Source of the DNA: Gyrodactylus bullatarudis
Lineage: Eukaryota > Platyhelminthes > Monogenea > Gyrodactylidea > Gyrodactylidae
DNA: 64,000 nt
NCBI GenBank assembly: GCA_012064415.1
Contig: SSNU01000037.1
Span: 102,739 to 166,738 of the forward strand
Direction: 5' to 3'
Part shown: positions 21,801-32,527 of the stretch, piece after piece
Layout of the letters: the number at the start of each line of letters is the position of its first letter
How positions within the stretch are numbered: position 1 is the first letter of the stretch
Notes under the pieces: generated by a model
What the model saw: the letters and a program-made list of their open reading frames with translations, nothing else
Database searches by the model: none
What the model was told of the DNA's origin: nothing
Position numbers and translations under genes: made by a program

Positions 21801-24800
21801 ACATATCCAAAGAATCACTTTTGACGGAAGAGGAGAAACCAACAGCTGCTGATAAGAATTTCGACAAGAGTGATGTCATGGATGTCTCAGAAGTGAATGA
21901 AACAGCAGAAAAACGTAAATCTACAAGATCTTCTAGGAATTCTATCCTATCCAAAGAATCATTGTCGCAAAACATTGAGAAAAATGAAATAATCTCAACC
22001 GTTCAAAAAACAATGAATGAATCAAAATCCTCCAAAGACCAAGAAGATGTTTCAAGTATTCAGGACTCAAGCCAAATCACTAATGTTGTTGCATTTAGCG
22101 ATAAAAATTCAGCTCAGTCCACAAGAAAATCTTCGAGAAGCAGAAATAGTAGGAGAACTGAAATAGAAACATTAGACTCAAGTCAAATTATTAATTTAGT
22201 CCCTGATGATCATCACCCTTTGAAAACAACGAGATCATCTCTAAAGACTAATATAAATGCAAGCAAACTGATAGAGGCTTCAAATTCTATCAACAATGAG
22301 GAAAATTTAGGAGTATCTGAACAGAAAATTGTAATTCACGATCAGAATTCTCCCCTAGCACCAGAAGAAAATAATGTTAAAAGTTTTGAAAATGTACACG
22401 AAGAAAACAATGTCTCCAAAAAATCATTGACTACCGCTGTCCAGAGAAAGGCCAATAAAAGCATTGACCAAGCAAACAAAACTGAATCAAGCGCTGAAGA
22501 TGCAAACTCAATAGAAAACGTTGATGATGAAGGATCTATAGTTACTAGTTCTCAAAGCATGATAGAGAACGAAAAGAAAGTGCAAGCTAAAGAAAACTCT
22601 CCAAAGGCTAGTAGATCATTGTCGAGAAAAAAGAATAAATCTGGCCTTACCGAAAATTCGAAAAATTCTGTTGATGAGGAAACTACCAGACAATCAATTT
22701 CTATCAAGAATAGAAGATCTTCCCGCAATGAAAATGACCTAATTGAAGTAATTCACATACTGGAAGAAGCAAAAAGTAATGAATCCGATCAGGATATTAA
22801 TAAAAAATCCCCTAAATTGTCTAGGACTTCGGTAAAATCGAAAAATCTAGCAAAATCTTCTAGAGTAAGCAGAATAGAAAAAAGCGAGCAGCAACAAAAA
22901 ACCAATGTTCTCGAGGTATCTGATGGTAATCTGAAAAATGAAATTCCTCAAAGTGAAGATCAAACTTGTCAAAGCATCACTCAAGAGGAAATGGTCCTTG
23001 TTAAGAACCAAATGAATCCTGAAAAATCCAGTCGCAAGAAAAAATCTGAAATTGTTGAAATATCAGAGTCTAATAGAAATCTTAATAAGTCAACTCAGAA
23101 AACTAAAAGTGTCTTGGAAAATTCAAACAAGACAATGAATGCTTCAAAGAAAGACCCAAGTCCTAAAGGGAAAAGATCCGCTTCAAGATCTATTAAGAAT
23201 GTTGATTTTATTGAATTGGACGCAGAGAAATCTACAAAAAGTTCTGCCGAGAATCATAAACATGATACTGGTTCCGAGAGTCAAAGCAAAACTACAGAGG
23301 TCAATGTTTCTAAAGAGGTAGAATCAGTCAACAAAGAAAAAAGATTATTGAGATCTTCAAAAGAAAATAAGCCAGTGGTGGATGAAATGATAGAAGTTTT
23401 AGAGGCTTCTAAGCCTAGGCGATCCAGCAGAAGATCAATTGAAAAAAAAGATGAAATGAATATTTCTGATGATGATTCAGGAGCTGAGAAAAATGTCACG
23501 GTTATATTGGACTCAGAGGAGGAAATTTCATCTGGTAAACCTTCTACTAATTCTGATGAAAAGGGCAAAAATACATCCGAAAGTCTTGATGATAACCAGG
23601 TGAAAAAGGTAGTCAGAAAATCTGCTCTCATTAATAAAAAGGATTCCAATTCGCGCAATAGGAAATCTGTTACTCTCAGAGATGATTGTAAGCCAGATTC
23701 CTCAGAAGAAGTTGTCGTTTCAAAAGAAATCGCTCACCAGCTTCCTAGAAGTAATTACATGATTTTCGAAAAAGATCCATTCAAAGAATCCATCTCAGAA
23801 ATAAAGAGACCAAAGAGAAGAAATAAATCAAAAAATGAAAGCATCGTTAATCTTTCCTTATTGAATCAAATAAAATTCGATCCCTCATCGCCTGATCTTG
23901 ATGATACATTTTTGCCTACAGTTTCTTGCTCAGAAACTACAACAGTATCTGAGCTTCTTGACGAGACCAAGAATGAGTATAATCCTGCCAAGATTTTGGA
24001 TAAAGTTCTGACTCGTTATTCTAAAAAGAGCCTGGTCAGAAAGTCTACCGCTCCGCCCACTCTGAACATGCAAAAGTTTATATCTGAATCGAAACAGCAA
24101 AAGAAGAGAAATTCAAATACTCCGCAGGAATGCTTGGAAGAAATCCCTGAAAAGCGTTCCAAAATCAGTGATGAGAATTCCCTCGAAAAGAAAAGTGACA
24201 TCTCCGATAAGGACTCGGAAAATGATAAGCTAAACTACATCGAAAAGACCATTGACTACTTCCAATTGTCTGAAGAGACAAAGTTGACCTCAGTCGATTT
24301 GGACTGTGACATTAACGAGATGAACTCATACCCTTCCAAGACTAATGATTCTAGTCAAGCCATTATCAGGCCATCCGAGAAAAATCGAAACTCCTCAGTC
24401 CAATCGAGCCCTACGCATACTGCTGATGTCTCACTTCAGTCAGTTGATAGACGGAATAAACGATGCATTCTTTCAGATTCTGAATCAAAGATGAACATCT
24501 CCTATCAACCAAATGAGCCGGCTGAATTTTATCCAGACTCCAGTTTAAACGATGCTCTAAATTTCCAAGAGAAACGCATGTCGAATTCCATTGAATACGG
24601 AGTGACGAGACAGTCAAAAAGTAAATTTTCGGCTCAAATATCCTCTGATCATTGAATTTAATTGAATTTTTTTTTGCTAGGAGTTTCATTTTGTCCTCGA
24701 CATATCTCAATTGAACCATCATCCGAATCAGGTAAGTGTAAAGTGTCTGAAAAAATAATGACCGAGAAATAATTTTTTCACTCCTCCATAGTCTATGATC

Positions 24801-27800
24801 ACAATGAAGCGATGAATGTCTTTGAATCGTTGAAACGTGAGTTCTCCCTATCCAAGCCCGATAAAATTGATATAATTTAACAGAATTACTTGAAAGTAGA
24901 TCTCATCTAAAAATAATAATTATTATTATTCTAGATTCTCTTTCACGTGCATCAATCGACTCTGATCAAATGGACGAAATCGACATCCATGATGACATCA
25001 TGCTTAACGAACCAGTTAATGTGACAATTTCTCATATTCATTCAGTTATGGAAGAAAATAAGGAAAAAATCGATAAACTCTCTGATCCGGCCAGGCAAAA
25101 GCTCTTTGTTGAAATGATAAAGCACGTTTTTCACTTCAATGAAATCGACGATCGTGTCTATGTTAAACGAACTAGTTAGTCCCTTTTCTGAATTTTGAGG
25201 AAGTTGGAAATTTGAATTTATCTTTTAGCTGTTATGGTTCTTTGTATCGTATTTTTATAATCTGATATTTTTTTCTTCATAAAAACTAATTTATTTAAAA
25301 CTTCTCTCTCTCTTTCAACCCAATGATAAACCAATAAGAATAAATTTACAAGAATCGTAAGGTAATAAATTGTTTACAAGCCAAAAATAGTATCCTGAAA
25401 AACTATCAAGCCTTGTTTGAGTCATCTTTAATAGCCAAACAATGAATATCAAATTTAAAAATAAGATTGACAAAATACTTAAACATGTAGATACGAATAC
25501 CTAACCTAACCTAAGAGTCCTTGGACCAACCAAAGAGATAAGTAAAATTATTAGAAAATAAGATCCCCCCTTGTATGTGTAATAAACTGTAAGACAAAAT
25601 TGAATTTAGAACCAAATGCGCATTTCTCAAAGGATCATCAGTGGTCTCTCTTTGAAAATGATAAAATTAAAGTTTGAATGAAAAATAATAATTTACAATT
25701 TACAAAGAAATATATTTGCAATAGATAATACACTTGATGTATGATTTCAGGGGAAAACCAGTGAAAATGGTAACATTTAATTTATTTCCCATTTTCACTA
25801 AGTTTTCACTGGCTTCCACTTTCACAAGTGATTTTTGTCCACTCACTGATATCCCAGTTTTACTGTGACGTATAGAAGTCATTATTTCTAAATATTTTTC
25901 CTCACTCTCAGAACCTGTTATAACATCGGGAAGGCCTGTTCGTAAAGCGACACTAGGGTTTTATCGTAAACCAACAGACTTGGAGATAAAATTTCGATCG
26001 CGTCTCCTGTCCTTGTGCAATAAACGTGGTCCACATAAATACACTGATCGACAGAAAATGAAAGTATTCAAATTGGCTCAAAAGTATTCTGCTCAAAATA
26101 ACCATGAAATCGATGCATTCAGTAAGTATCAAAAATATTTTCATCGATTCATAGCAATTGAATGCTGATATTTGGGATCAAGATTAGACGTGGAATTCGA
26201 ATTTGGCCATAGAGGTTGAGCATAACTCGCCAAAATTTAGAAGTTAAATTTAACTTATGATCGGCGAATTTCTCTCAACCTCAATAACCAATTCTACGTC
26301 TAATTTTGTTCTCAAATACAACATAAAACATTTCCAAAATTTGGATTTTAGAGCGTTTTCGAAATTCAATCTCATTGGCTCATTTCATCATGGAATTCAA
26401 AAAATAAAATTTTCCTTGATTTTTCTAGTTTCTTGTAAAAGTAGTATGTTTTCAACTTCATGTCAACCTGCTTTACATTAAGATTTTAGCAATTCCTTCT
26501 TGGTTATGTAAAATAATGCAAATCTACGTTAGTTACCCGTTGGGAGTTTATTGCCAAACAATACATTCCAACAGATCAATAACATCACTCTAAAATAAGA
26601 TGTTGACCTAGTTAATTTAAATTCTAGATATCTAGAGAAAATATCCTGAAATGATACTGATTTATTCCAACTAGATCATGTTTTGATTTATAGGCCAAGC
26701 TAGGTTTTTAAAGATAGAAAATTTCTCCTCTACTCAGATCTATGTTGTCATTACAAAGGTTTTTCCTATGAGATTTACTCAAAATTATTTTTCTTGATGA
26801 ACTGTTTTAATCTTTTGATGGTCAAAATTTAATTAATTTGAAACTCACGTCTACCTATTACTAGATGAGAACTAAAGAACTGAAGATAACCGGCGAGATA
26901 AAATTTTCCTCTGTGATAAGTGTAGACTCCAGTTATAAATTTAACTAATTCTTGATATTTTCATTGAATTTCAGACATTCCTTTGTGGCTTTGTAAGATC
27001 TGTTTCGTATAATTATAAAATTGAGGATACAGTATTAGAAAGCGTAAACTTGCTCATCGTTTAATATATGCTAGACTTGGGTAATTATATCTCGCTAGTA
27101 TTATGCCTAGATTATAACTCTTCAAAGTTTGTAAATACATCTGGATTAGAATAAATAAGATATAGAGCAAATTTTACAACTTGAATAAATAAAAGTAAAA
27201 AACCTTTCTTCGCTTTTCTAATTAGATTTTAGTTGAAATATGACTTTTTTGTTGTTGAAAAAATTATAACTCTTTTATAGATTAATTATAATAGATTAAT
27301 TTATGTCTGTTATTAGCTGACAAGAATAGGACAAATCTCCCTTTTATAAAAAAGTTATTTCTCCTTTTTAATCTGTTCTTCAAAAGTTTAATTAAATAAT
27401 CAAAAAAAAGAATGGTTCCATCTTGTCTCTCCTTTTTGTCTGCTACACTTTCACTGAGCAATAGGCAGAAGAGTTGTTCTCTTTTGAATTTAGCCAAGTG
27501 TGAAATAATTCTTTCGTGTTATTTTTGGGTATTTCTGTATTTTTCCTTTGTTTTTTAATTAAAATTCCAAATTTACAGTTTCAGAAAAGTACATTTCCAA
27601 GTTCTACACTCCGGAATCATTCAAGTATATTGATAAAACAGAACTCTTTGACGGCGAAAGGATAATCTTTCCAGTATCAGAAACCTCCATTTATTTCCCT
27701 GATGTTGGTCATATCCTTAAAATATCAGCCAGAACTACTGATCTCCCTCAAGACTTTCATAGCGATAATTTTCTCTTCGAAGAGACTGTTAACCCTGAAC

Positions 27801-28039
27801 TTGTTTCCGATGGCTATGAAGCCATTCGTAAGTCCCTCTTATTTGTTCCCCTAAACTATGATTTGAGTGATAACCCAGATCGAGAAGCCTCCTTTGTTAT
27901 CTGTTTCCTGGAGAAGAAATTTATTTTGCCCATACTCAAGTCCAGTATCATAATCATACCTCCAGGTAATCACTACAAAATTTTGAATTCCACCAACAAG
28001 GACCTTTTCATAACACGATTTATTCTACCTGAAAAATAA
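18819..28039 (+). CDS. Candidate CENP-C/Mif2-like kinetochore protein, nine exons, 2075 aa
   Basis: Exons: 18819-18987, 19054-19101, 19137-20045, 20526-24620, 24681-24731, 24792-24836, 24935-25174, 25912-26121 and 27579-28039. Every junction is GT-AG, every intron is phase 1, and the joined frame is 2075 codons plus TAA. Residues 1-72 are basic. About 73-1740 is low-complexity Ser/Lys/Asn/Asp/Glu sequence with many repeats of a hydrophobic-acidic motif (DVMDVSE, EVMDISE, DVMEVSE, EIVEISE) and basic Arg-Ser patches. Around 1859-1870 lies GRPVRKATLGFY. The last about 145 residues look like a cupin barrel, ending in Ile-Pro-Pro-Gly-Asn-His-Tyr-Lys-Ile-Leu-Asn-Ser. This resembles the Pro-x-Gly-Asn-x-Tyr-x-Ile-x-Asn strand of CENP-C cupins. 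The order (disordered body, short Arg-rich motif, C-terminal cupin) fits CENP-C, the DNA/CENP-A nucleosome bridge of the inner kinetochore. The Tyr-Trp of the classical CENP-C motif is missing, so identity is a hypothesis. A shugoshin-like basic motif is the alternative for the Arg-rich segment. Confidence 0.85.
20526..24620 (+). CDS. Giant fourth exon: repeat-rich disordered region
   Basis: A single 4095-nt exon encodes about 1365 residues with no globular domain. A diffuse repeat combines (i) a basic patch such as Ser-Ser-Arg-x-Ser-x-x-Ser-Lys-Lys-Ser-Leu-Thr, (ii) Lys-Thr-Ile-Asn-Lys-Ser or Thr-Phe-Glu-Lys-Ser, and (iii) a hydrophobic-acidic core of the type Asp-Val-Met-Asp/Glu-Val-Ser-Glu. 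Around 23490-23530 the text Val-Thr-Val-Ile-Leu-Asp-Ser-Glu-Glu-Glu is a textbook SUMO-interacting pattern. Antisense ORFs here are mirrors. The exon ends at a GTAAAT donor. If it is read through, the frame stops at 24655, giving a truncated isoform without the conserved C-terminus. Confidence 0.85.
25500..25515. repeat. Three units of CCTAA (telomere-type repeat)
   Basis: The sequence CCTAACCTAACCTAA lies in the intron between exons 7 and 8. (TTAGG)n is the ancestral arthropod telomere repeat. Three units can easily be chance. Confidence 0.4.
25912..26121 (+). CDS. Eighth exon: basic Arg-rich motif
   Basis: The acceptor is CTCACTCTCAG and the donor GTAAGT. It encodes Thr-Ser-Gly-Arg-Pro-Val-Arg-Lys-Ala-Thr-Leu-Gly-Phe-Tyr-Arg-Lys-Pro, then Leu-Glu-Ile-Lys-Phe-Arg-Ser-Arg. 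The Arg-x-x-Arg plus aromatic pattern could be a derived CENP-C motif, but the expected Trp is absent. It also resembles the shugoshin C-terminal basic motif (Arg-Pro, Arg, then Tyr-x-x-Pro-x-Leu-x-x-Lys-x-Arg). The remainder (Lys-Tyr-Thr-Asp-Arg-Gln-Lys-Met-Lys-Val-Phe-Lys-Leu) looks helical and basic. Confidence 0.8.
26122..27578 (+). other. Last intron of the CENP-C-like gene, with a fold-back repeat
   Basis: It is the longest intron of the gene. A palindrome at about 26169-26318 has arms from TTTGGGATCAAGATTAGACG to CTACGTCTAATTTTG. Flanking text to 26470 is shared with the fold-back family at 14.0 and 30.7 kb. No coding signal otherwise. Confidence 0.55.
27579..28039 (+). CDS. Terminal exon: cupin-like domain
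   Basis: This 461-nt exon completes a split Ile codon and ends at TAA. It encodes alternating hydrophobic strands with a terminal Ile-Leu-Lys-Ser-Ser-Ile-Ile-Ile-Ile-Pro-Pro-Gly-Asn-His-Tyr-Lys-Ile-Leu-Asn-Ser stretch, then Asp-Leu-Phe-Ile-Thr-Arg-Phe. CENP-C/Mif2 cupins dimerise the protein. A GTAAGT at 27831 lies inside the frame, but I see no need for a further intron. Confidence 0.75.
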
Positions 28040-28114
28040 TCATAGGATAATATACAAATTTAATTTTATTTAGTATTTGCAATTTAATTTATTAAGTGAT
28101 TAAAAGTTTGCGTG

Positions 28115-28120
28115 AATAAA
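28115..28120 (+). terminator. Polyadenylation signal of the CENP-C-like gene
   Basis: The sequence AATAAA lies 76 nt after the TAA at 28037-28039, the expected place for a short 3' UTR. It supports the gene ending here. Confidence 0.65.
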
Positions 28121-28305
28121 ATGTATATTATTTTCAAAAAGAATCCTATTTCTATATTTTAGTGAAGTTAATTATCTACGTAAATAAACGTACGGGAATA
28201 CTTATTTCAAGAAATGGAATAAAATTTTATCATCTTTAAGAAATTTGATTTTAAACACTGACTAACTAAAATATACAGTATTTTCTTACAACAATTGAAT
28301 TATAG

Positions 28306-30075
28306 TTAGACCTGTGACTTATTAACTAAAAATTACCCTCTTCTATCTACCCCTTTTTAATTTAGTTTTCGAAATCATCATCACACTTTTACTCAGACAT
28401 AGATGAGTAGGGTTTCTGTATAAGCCTTATATTTTCTGAACAAAAATAATAACTTTCGTTCTATCAACATTCATTCGAAAGAGCTTTTCTTGCTGAAGAA
28501 TTCTCTATGCTTGGTTGATCGTACATAGATTCGGATCAAAAGATATCCAAATTTATATTATTTCACTGAAATTTATTTTTATCGAAAAATAGCTTCATCC
28601 CAAGTTTGATGACGGAGTAGGGGGTCTTTTTTCGCCTCCAAAACAAACAAATAACTAGTCTAGTGACCATCTGGATGTACTTACTCATTAGTAATGAGTA
28701 GGGCGACCAAAATGCTTTTTTTGCCTTTTTTGAGAGTGAGTCTAAAATACTTTGAAAATATTAAAAATTTAGTCCTTTTATTTCTAAACCTATTAATAAG
28801 AGAAATAAGTTTGCCTTTTTTGCCTATTTCGAGGAGGCTTGCCTTTTTTTTGCCTTTTTTAAAAAGGATTGCTTTTTCATTTTTTTCAAGGATTGTGCAA
28901 ATTTTTTATTCCTTGTTTATCTTGATCTTAGTTAAACAGCCAATAGAAATGGCTTATCCAACTCAACATCTCATTCTCATTCTATTCACTTGAAAAGCTT
29001 GAAGAATTGATTAATTTTTTAAAATCACTACTTGTGAGAGATATTCGATTATATGAATATACCTTTTATGCTTTACTATGTTGTTAAAGCTACTTTTTGG
29101 ATTTTTAATGAGATCTCCTTTAAGTCCGCTTTCAGCAGATATCTTCTTGGGATGCTTCTCGTGAGAAACATTCGATTTTATGAATTTGCCTTTTTTTGCC
29201 TTTTTCAGAATTAAAAATTGCCTTTTTTCATAATGAAGTATGCCTTTTTCTGGTCGCCCTAGTAATGAGTAATTACACTACTCTTTTACTAACATTCAAC
29301 TGTTTCACAACCTTTCGGAAATCTTATTCTAAAGACATTTACACATATTTTATCTTTACTTTCCAAGGTAGAGTCTTACTTGGACTGTCATTTCTAAACT
29401 GGGTTATTGACCATATTTTAAAAAGTATCATTGACCAGTTTTGTTGGAGTAGTGACTGATCTAACAAACACATCATTGCCTTAATCATAATTGTTGAGGA
29501 CGAAAATCGAGTTCAAGATGATAGGAGTGAATTCTTAGCGGGAAAAATTCACAATTTCGAAAAAGCTCATCAAATTGACGATAGGATTGATTTCAACGAG
29601 GCTCGCCAATTGAAAGCCACCCAGGAAAACTAAACACTGCTTGAATTAAGAAGTGAGAGATACACAAAAATAACTCAAAGCTCACCAGAATGAGCAAGAG
29701 AATCTAAAAGGTGAGAAATAGACCCTCCTCATCAAGTAACTTAGACTCTACCTTGGAGAGTAAAGATAAAAACTGTGTAAATTTTTTTAGAAAAAAATTT
29801 CCGAAAGGATATGGAACCGTTGGATGTTAGTAAAAGAGTAGTGTAATGAGTATGTACATCCAGATGGTCACTAGGCTTGGTCAACCAAGCATAGAGAATT
29901 CTTCAGCAAAAAAGCTCTTTCGAATGAATTTTTGCTCAAAAAATTCAAGGTTTATACAGAAACCCTACTTATCTATGTCTGAGTATAAGTATGATGATGA
30001 TTTCGAAAACTAAATTTAAAAGGGGCAGATAGAAGAGGGTAATTTTTATAATTCATAAGTCAAAGGTCTAACTGT
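28306..30075. mobile_element. About 1.77-kb element with about 190-bp inverted arms, disrupted by a MITE
   Basis: The left arm 28306-28505 (TAGTTAGACCTGTGACTTAT through TCCCTACTCATCTATGTCTGAG on the complement) returns inverted at about 29880-30075 with minor differences. A second, inner inverted pair is at 29265-29390 and 29738-29850 (GTAGAGTCTTACTT against AGACTCTACCTTGGA). The nested pairs mean a large palindromic element that was later split by the hAT MITE at 28699. No transposase ORF is visible. Confidence 0.65.
28699..29261. mobile_element. hAT-type MITE with perfect 8-bp target duplication
   Basis: The inverted ends are TAGGGCGACCA and its complement TGGTCGCCCTA. They are flanked by GTAATGAG at 28691-28698 and again at 29262-29269. 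TAGGG-type ends and 8-bp duplications are diagnostic of hAT. The interior is rich in the sequence TTTTTGCC on this strand and carries no transposase, so it is a non-autonomous copy mobilised in trans. Confidence 0.9.
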
Positions 30076-30734
30076 AGTAGGAAAGAATAGCACTATAGGC
30101 CTATTTACCAATAAAAAACAGTACCAATGAAAATCTAGCCAATCAAACTTTCTACACAAAATTTACACAATCCCAATTGAATTGATTTCTTGAGCTTCTT
30201 GATTATCATTGAAATTTATTTAACTAGATTTCAAAATAAATTGGGAATAGCATAACAATAGAAAGTTTTACTATGATAAATCATTCCATAGAAAAACTAT
30301 TATTCTTACTTTTGATACGTTCGGTAATCTGAGATGAAATAAATTAAAAGCTATTTCTTCTCAATTTCCTAATGCTTAATTTGATGTAATTACTCCTGAT
30401 TATTTCATCTCTGTATGCTAAGTAATGTTTTGATCATGAAATTTCACCTTTATAATCTATTATCATCTGTTCAGACCCCTCTCTTTGAAGAATACAGACC
30501 CTAAAACTTTGAAATTTCAATTTTCCCTTAAGTTTATAAGTGAAAATCCTCACTCGTTTGTGAAACTTAATGACCGCCTCACTCTGAAGAAATGAGCCTA
30601 TAATCTGTTGGAATAAAAATAATTTCCGAGGACAGAAAATTTGAAAGCTTTTCCCTGTAAAGGCTAGATTTCTCAAAACTTCAATGACCTAATTCTAATC
30701 ATTTTTTTAATGTTGACTACAAATATCAAAATTT
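30076..30734. other. Intergenic, nothing supported
   Basis: AT-rich sequence between two transposon clusters. The short ORF on the minus strand at 30434-30676 has no recognisable domain. Confidence 0.45.
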
Positions 30735-31200
30735 TATTGCTTCAATTATGTGAAATCAACAAAAATTTTGGTGCATTTTCGAAGAAAAATATGGAGTTTT
30801 TTGTAAAATTAGTAAAAATGTACCAGATTCCCACTTTTTCAACTTTTGAACTTTCGATAAGAATTCGAATTTGGCGAGATAGCGAAGATCTTACTGTTTC
30901 CGATAAAAATTAAACTTCCGATTTTGGATAATTCGCCTTGGTGATAATCGAAAAATTCAAATGGTTCGATTTCCCACAGTATTGACGAACTTCAGTGAAC
31001 TTATACAGGTGAATTCAAATTCTTCATTCAATGTTGATCCCAAATATCATCACTTAACTGCTTTGAATAATCGAAAAGTGGAATTTTGGTACATTTTCAA
31101 AATTCGAAAAACGGCCTAATTTTGATGAGATAGAATATTTTTCGAATATCCATATCTTATTAGCTCATTCCGTTTTAGAATTCAAAATTTATTTTGAATG
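30735..31200. mobile_element. Fold-back element, second copy of the 14.0-kb family
   Basis: The segments AAAATGTACCAGATTCCCAC, TCCCACAGTATTGACGAACT and AATTCGAAAAACGGCCTAAT match 13978-14547 in opposite orientation, with an internal rearrangement. It again lies directly beside a hammerhead-bearing TIR element. Confidence 0.7.
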
Positions 31201-31222
31201 AGCACAAGGTAGAAATTACATT

Positions 31223-31680
31223 GTTTTTAGACATTAAACCTACTAGCTAAGTGTGGTCACTGGTTATTACTATATCCTTGTGAAACTAACTTGATGGAGA
31301 TTATCTTCTCACACCTAGATGTTAGAGTTCGGATAAGCAAGTGTCAATTCCATAAGAGAGTCAAATAATGTAGGTGGTGTCAATACTATGGGAGTGTTTG
31401 AGTGATAGGAGACGAACGGGGTTCTGGCCTAGTGGTTAGAAGCGTTGCCTCACAACGTTGAATCCAGCCTATGGTGTACTGACTCGTCCTAATAAGGATG
31501 AAACGCGTATACATCTGCCACCGTGAGTTGAATATTATTTGACTCTCTTATGGAATTGACACTTGCTTATCCGAACTCTAACATCTAGGTGTGAGAAGAC
31601 AATCTCCATCAAGTTAGTTTCACAAGGATATAGTAATAACCAGTGACCACACTTAGCTAGTAGGTTTAATGTCTAAAAAC
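31223..31680 (+). mobile_element. TIR element with tRNA-like head and hammerhead motif (copy 2, most complete)
   Basis: Nearly perfect 147-bp inverted arms (31223-31369 and 31534-31680) start GTTTTTAGACATTAAACC and end with the complement. The 164-bp centre holds, in order, an A-box TGGCCTAGTGG (exact consensus match, about 31425), a weak B-box (GTTGAATCC), and the hammerhead motif. The element therefore combines a polymerase III promoter, a ribozyme and a fold-back DNA-transposon-like frame. No ORF. No clear target duplication was seen. Confidence 0.82.
31470..31527 (+). ncRNA. Hammerhead motif, helices intact but core mutated
   Basis: Helix I pairs GGTGTA with TACATC across the site, with further pairing outside an asymmetric internal loop. 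That arrangement is typical of type I hammerheads. Helix II (GTCC/GGAT, loop TAATAA), GAAA (31500-31503) and the cleavage triplet GTA are present. The 5' core reads CTGACTC instead of CTGANGA, so G8 and A9 are lost. G8 is a catalytic residue, so this copy should be inactive. Confidence 0.7.
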
Positions 31681-32527
31681 AAAATTTATTTGTTTCTTTG
31701 AATCCAGATCCATCCAGTCAATTTTCAAATCAAAATTTCTTCTAAATTTTTCATAAAGAACTTTTGGTAATCACAGGAAGGGTAGATATTAAAAATTTAT
31801 ATTTTTCTCATGATAAAAGGTTTCAATATGTCATATGTCAGAAGGGTTTCGGATTATTAGAATTAAAGATACGATTTACCTAGTTTTTCATCAATATAAT
31901 TAATTTGTTCACCCAAGCGAACTTTTACCAAATCTATAACTGAAAAAGAAAAGTATGATCAAACTGCGAATATTTTCATCCCAATAATAATGAAACAGGA
32001 ATGACTTGATAATGAGGCTGTATTATTTAATATGTATTGACTGTAATAATATGTCAAAAAGGAAGAAAATACAATATCAATAATAATGCTTTATTAATAA
32101 AAAAATTTTATGATACATATACAAAGTAGTTATGAAACAAAGGGTATGGATTCTATATATTCTGTATATTATTTTTCTTTAATGTGTTACTTGGAGGTTT
32201 GAATATCCCATAATTTTCAGAAAATTAGATTTTTTATCTTCATATGATGAAATTGGGACTGATAATCTAAATTTCAAAAATCTTGATCAAATTCGACTTC
32301 TTGATGAAAAAATTGAGAATGTGTTAAAAAACACGAATTCAAATCTTTAATTTAATCTTTCAGACTCAGTCTCTACTCTAAAATCCAGTTGACAAGAACT
32401 GTAAAGCTCATAAAGTCTATTTTCAGCCTAAAAACAGAGTTGATCTTAATAAGATTTTTTATCTGATACAAAATTGAAAATAAATTATTAAATCTGTTTT
32501 TTAGTTCGATCTTTAAATGCAACTAGG
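31681..32527. other. Intergenic, nothing supported
   Basis: AT-rich, no coding signal. The last part may be 3' flank of the minus-strand LINE fragment. Confidence 0.45.

Noticed and set aside
20842..23658. Antisense ORFs opposite the giant exon
   Set aside because: They are mirrors of biased Ser/Lys codons in the sense frame and lack splice or domain support.
28694..28993. 99-codon Phe/Leu-rich ORF as a membrane protein
   Set aside because: It lies within the hAT MITE and its hydrophobicity comes from the T-rich repeat.
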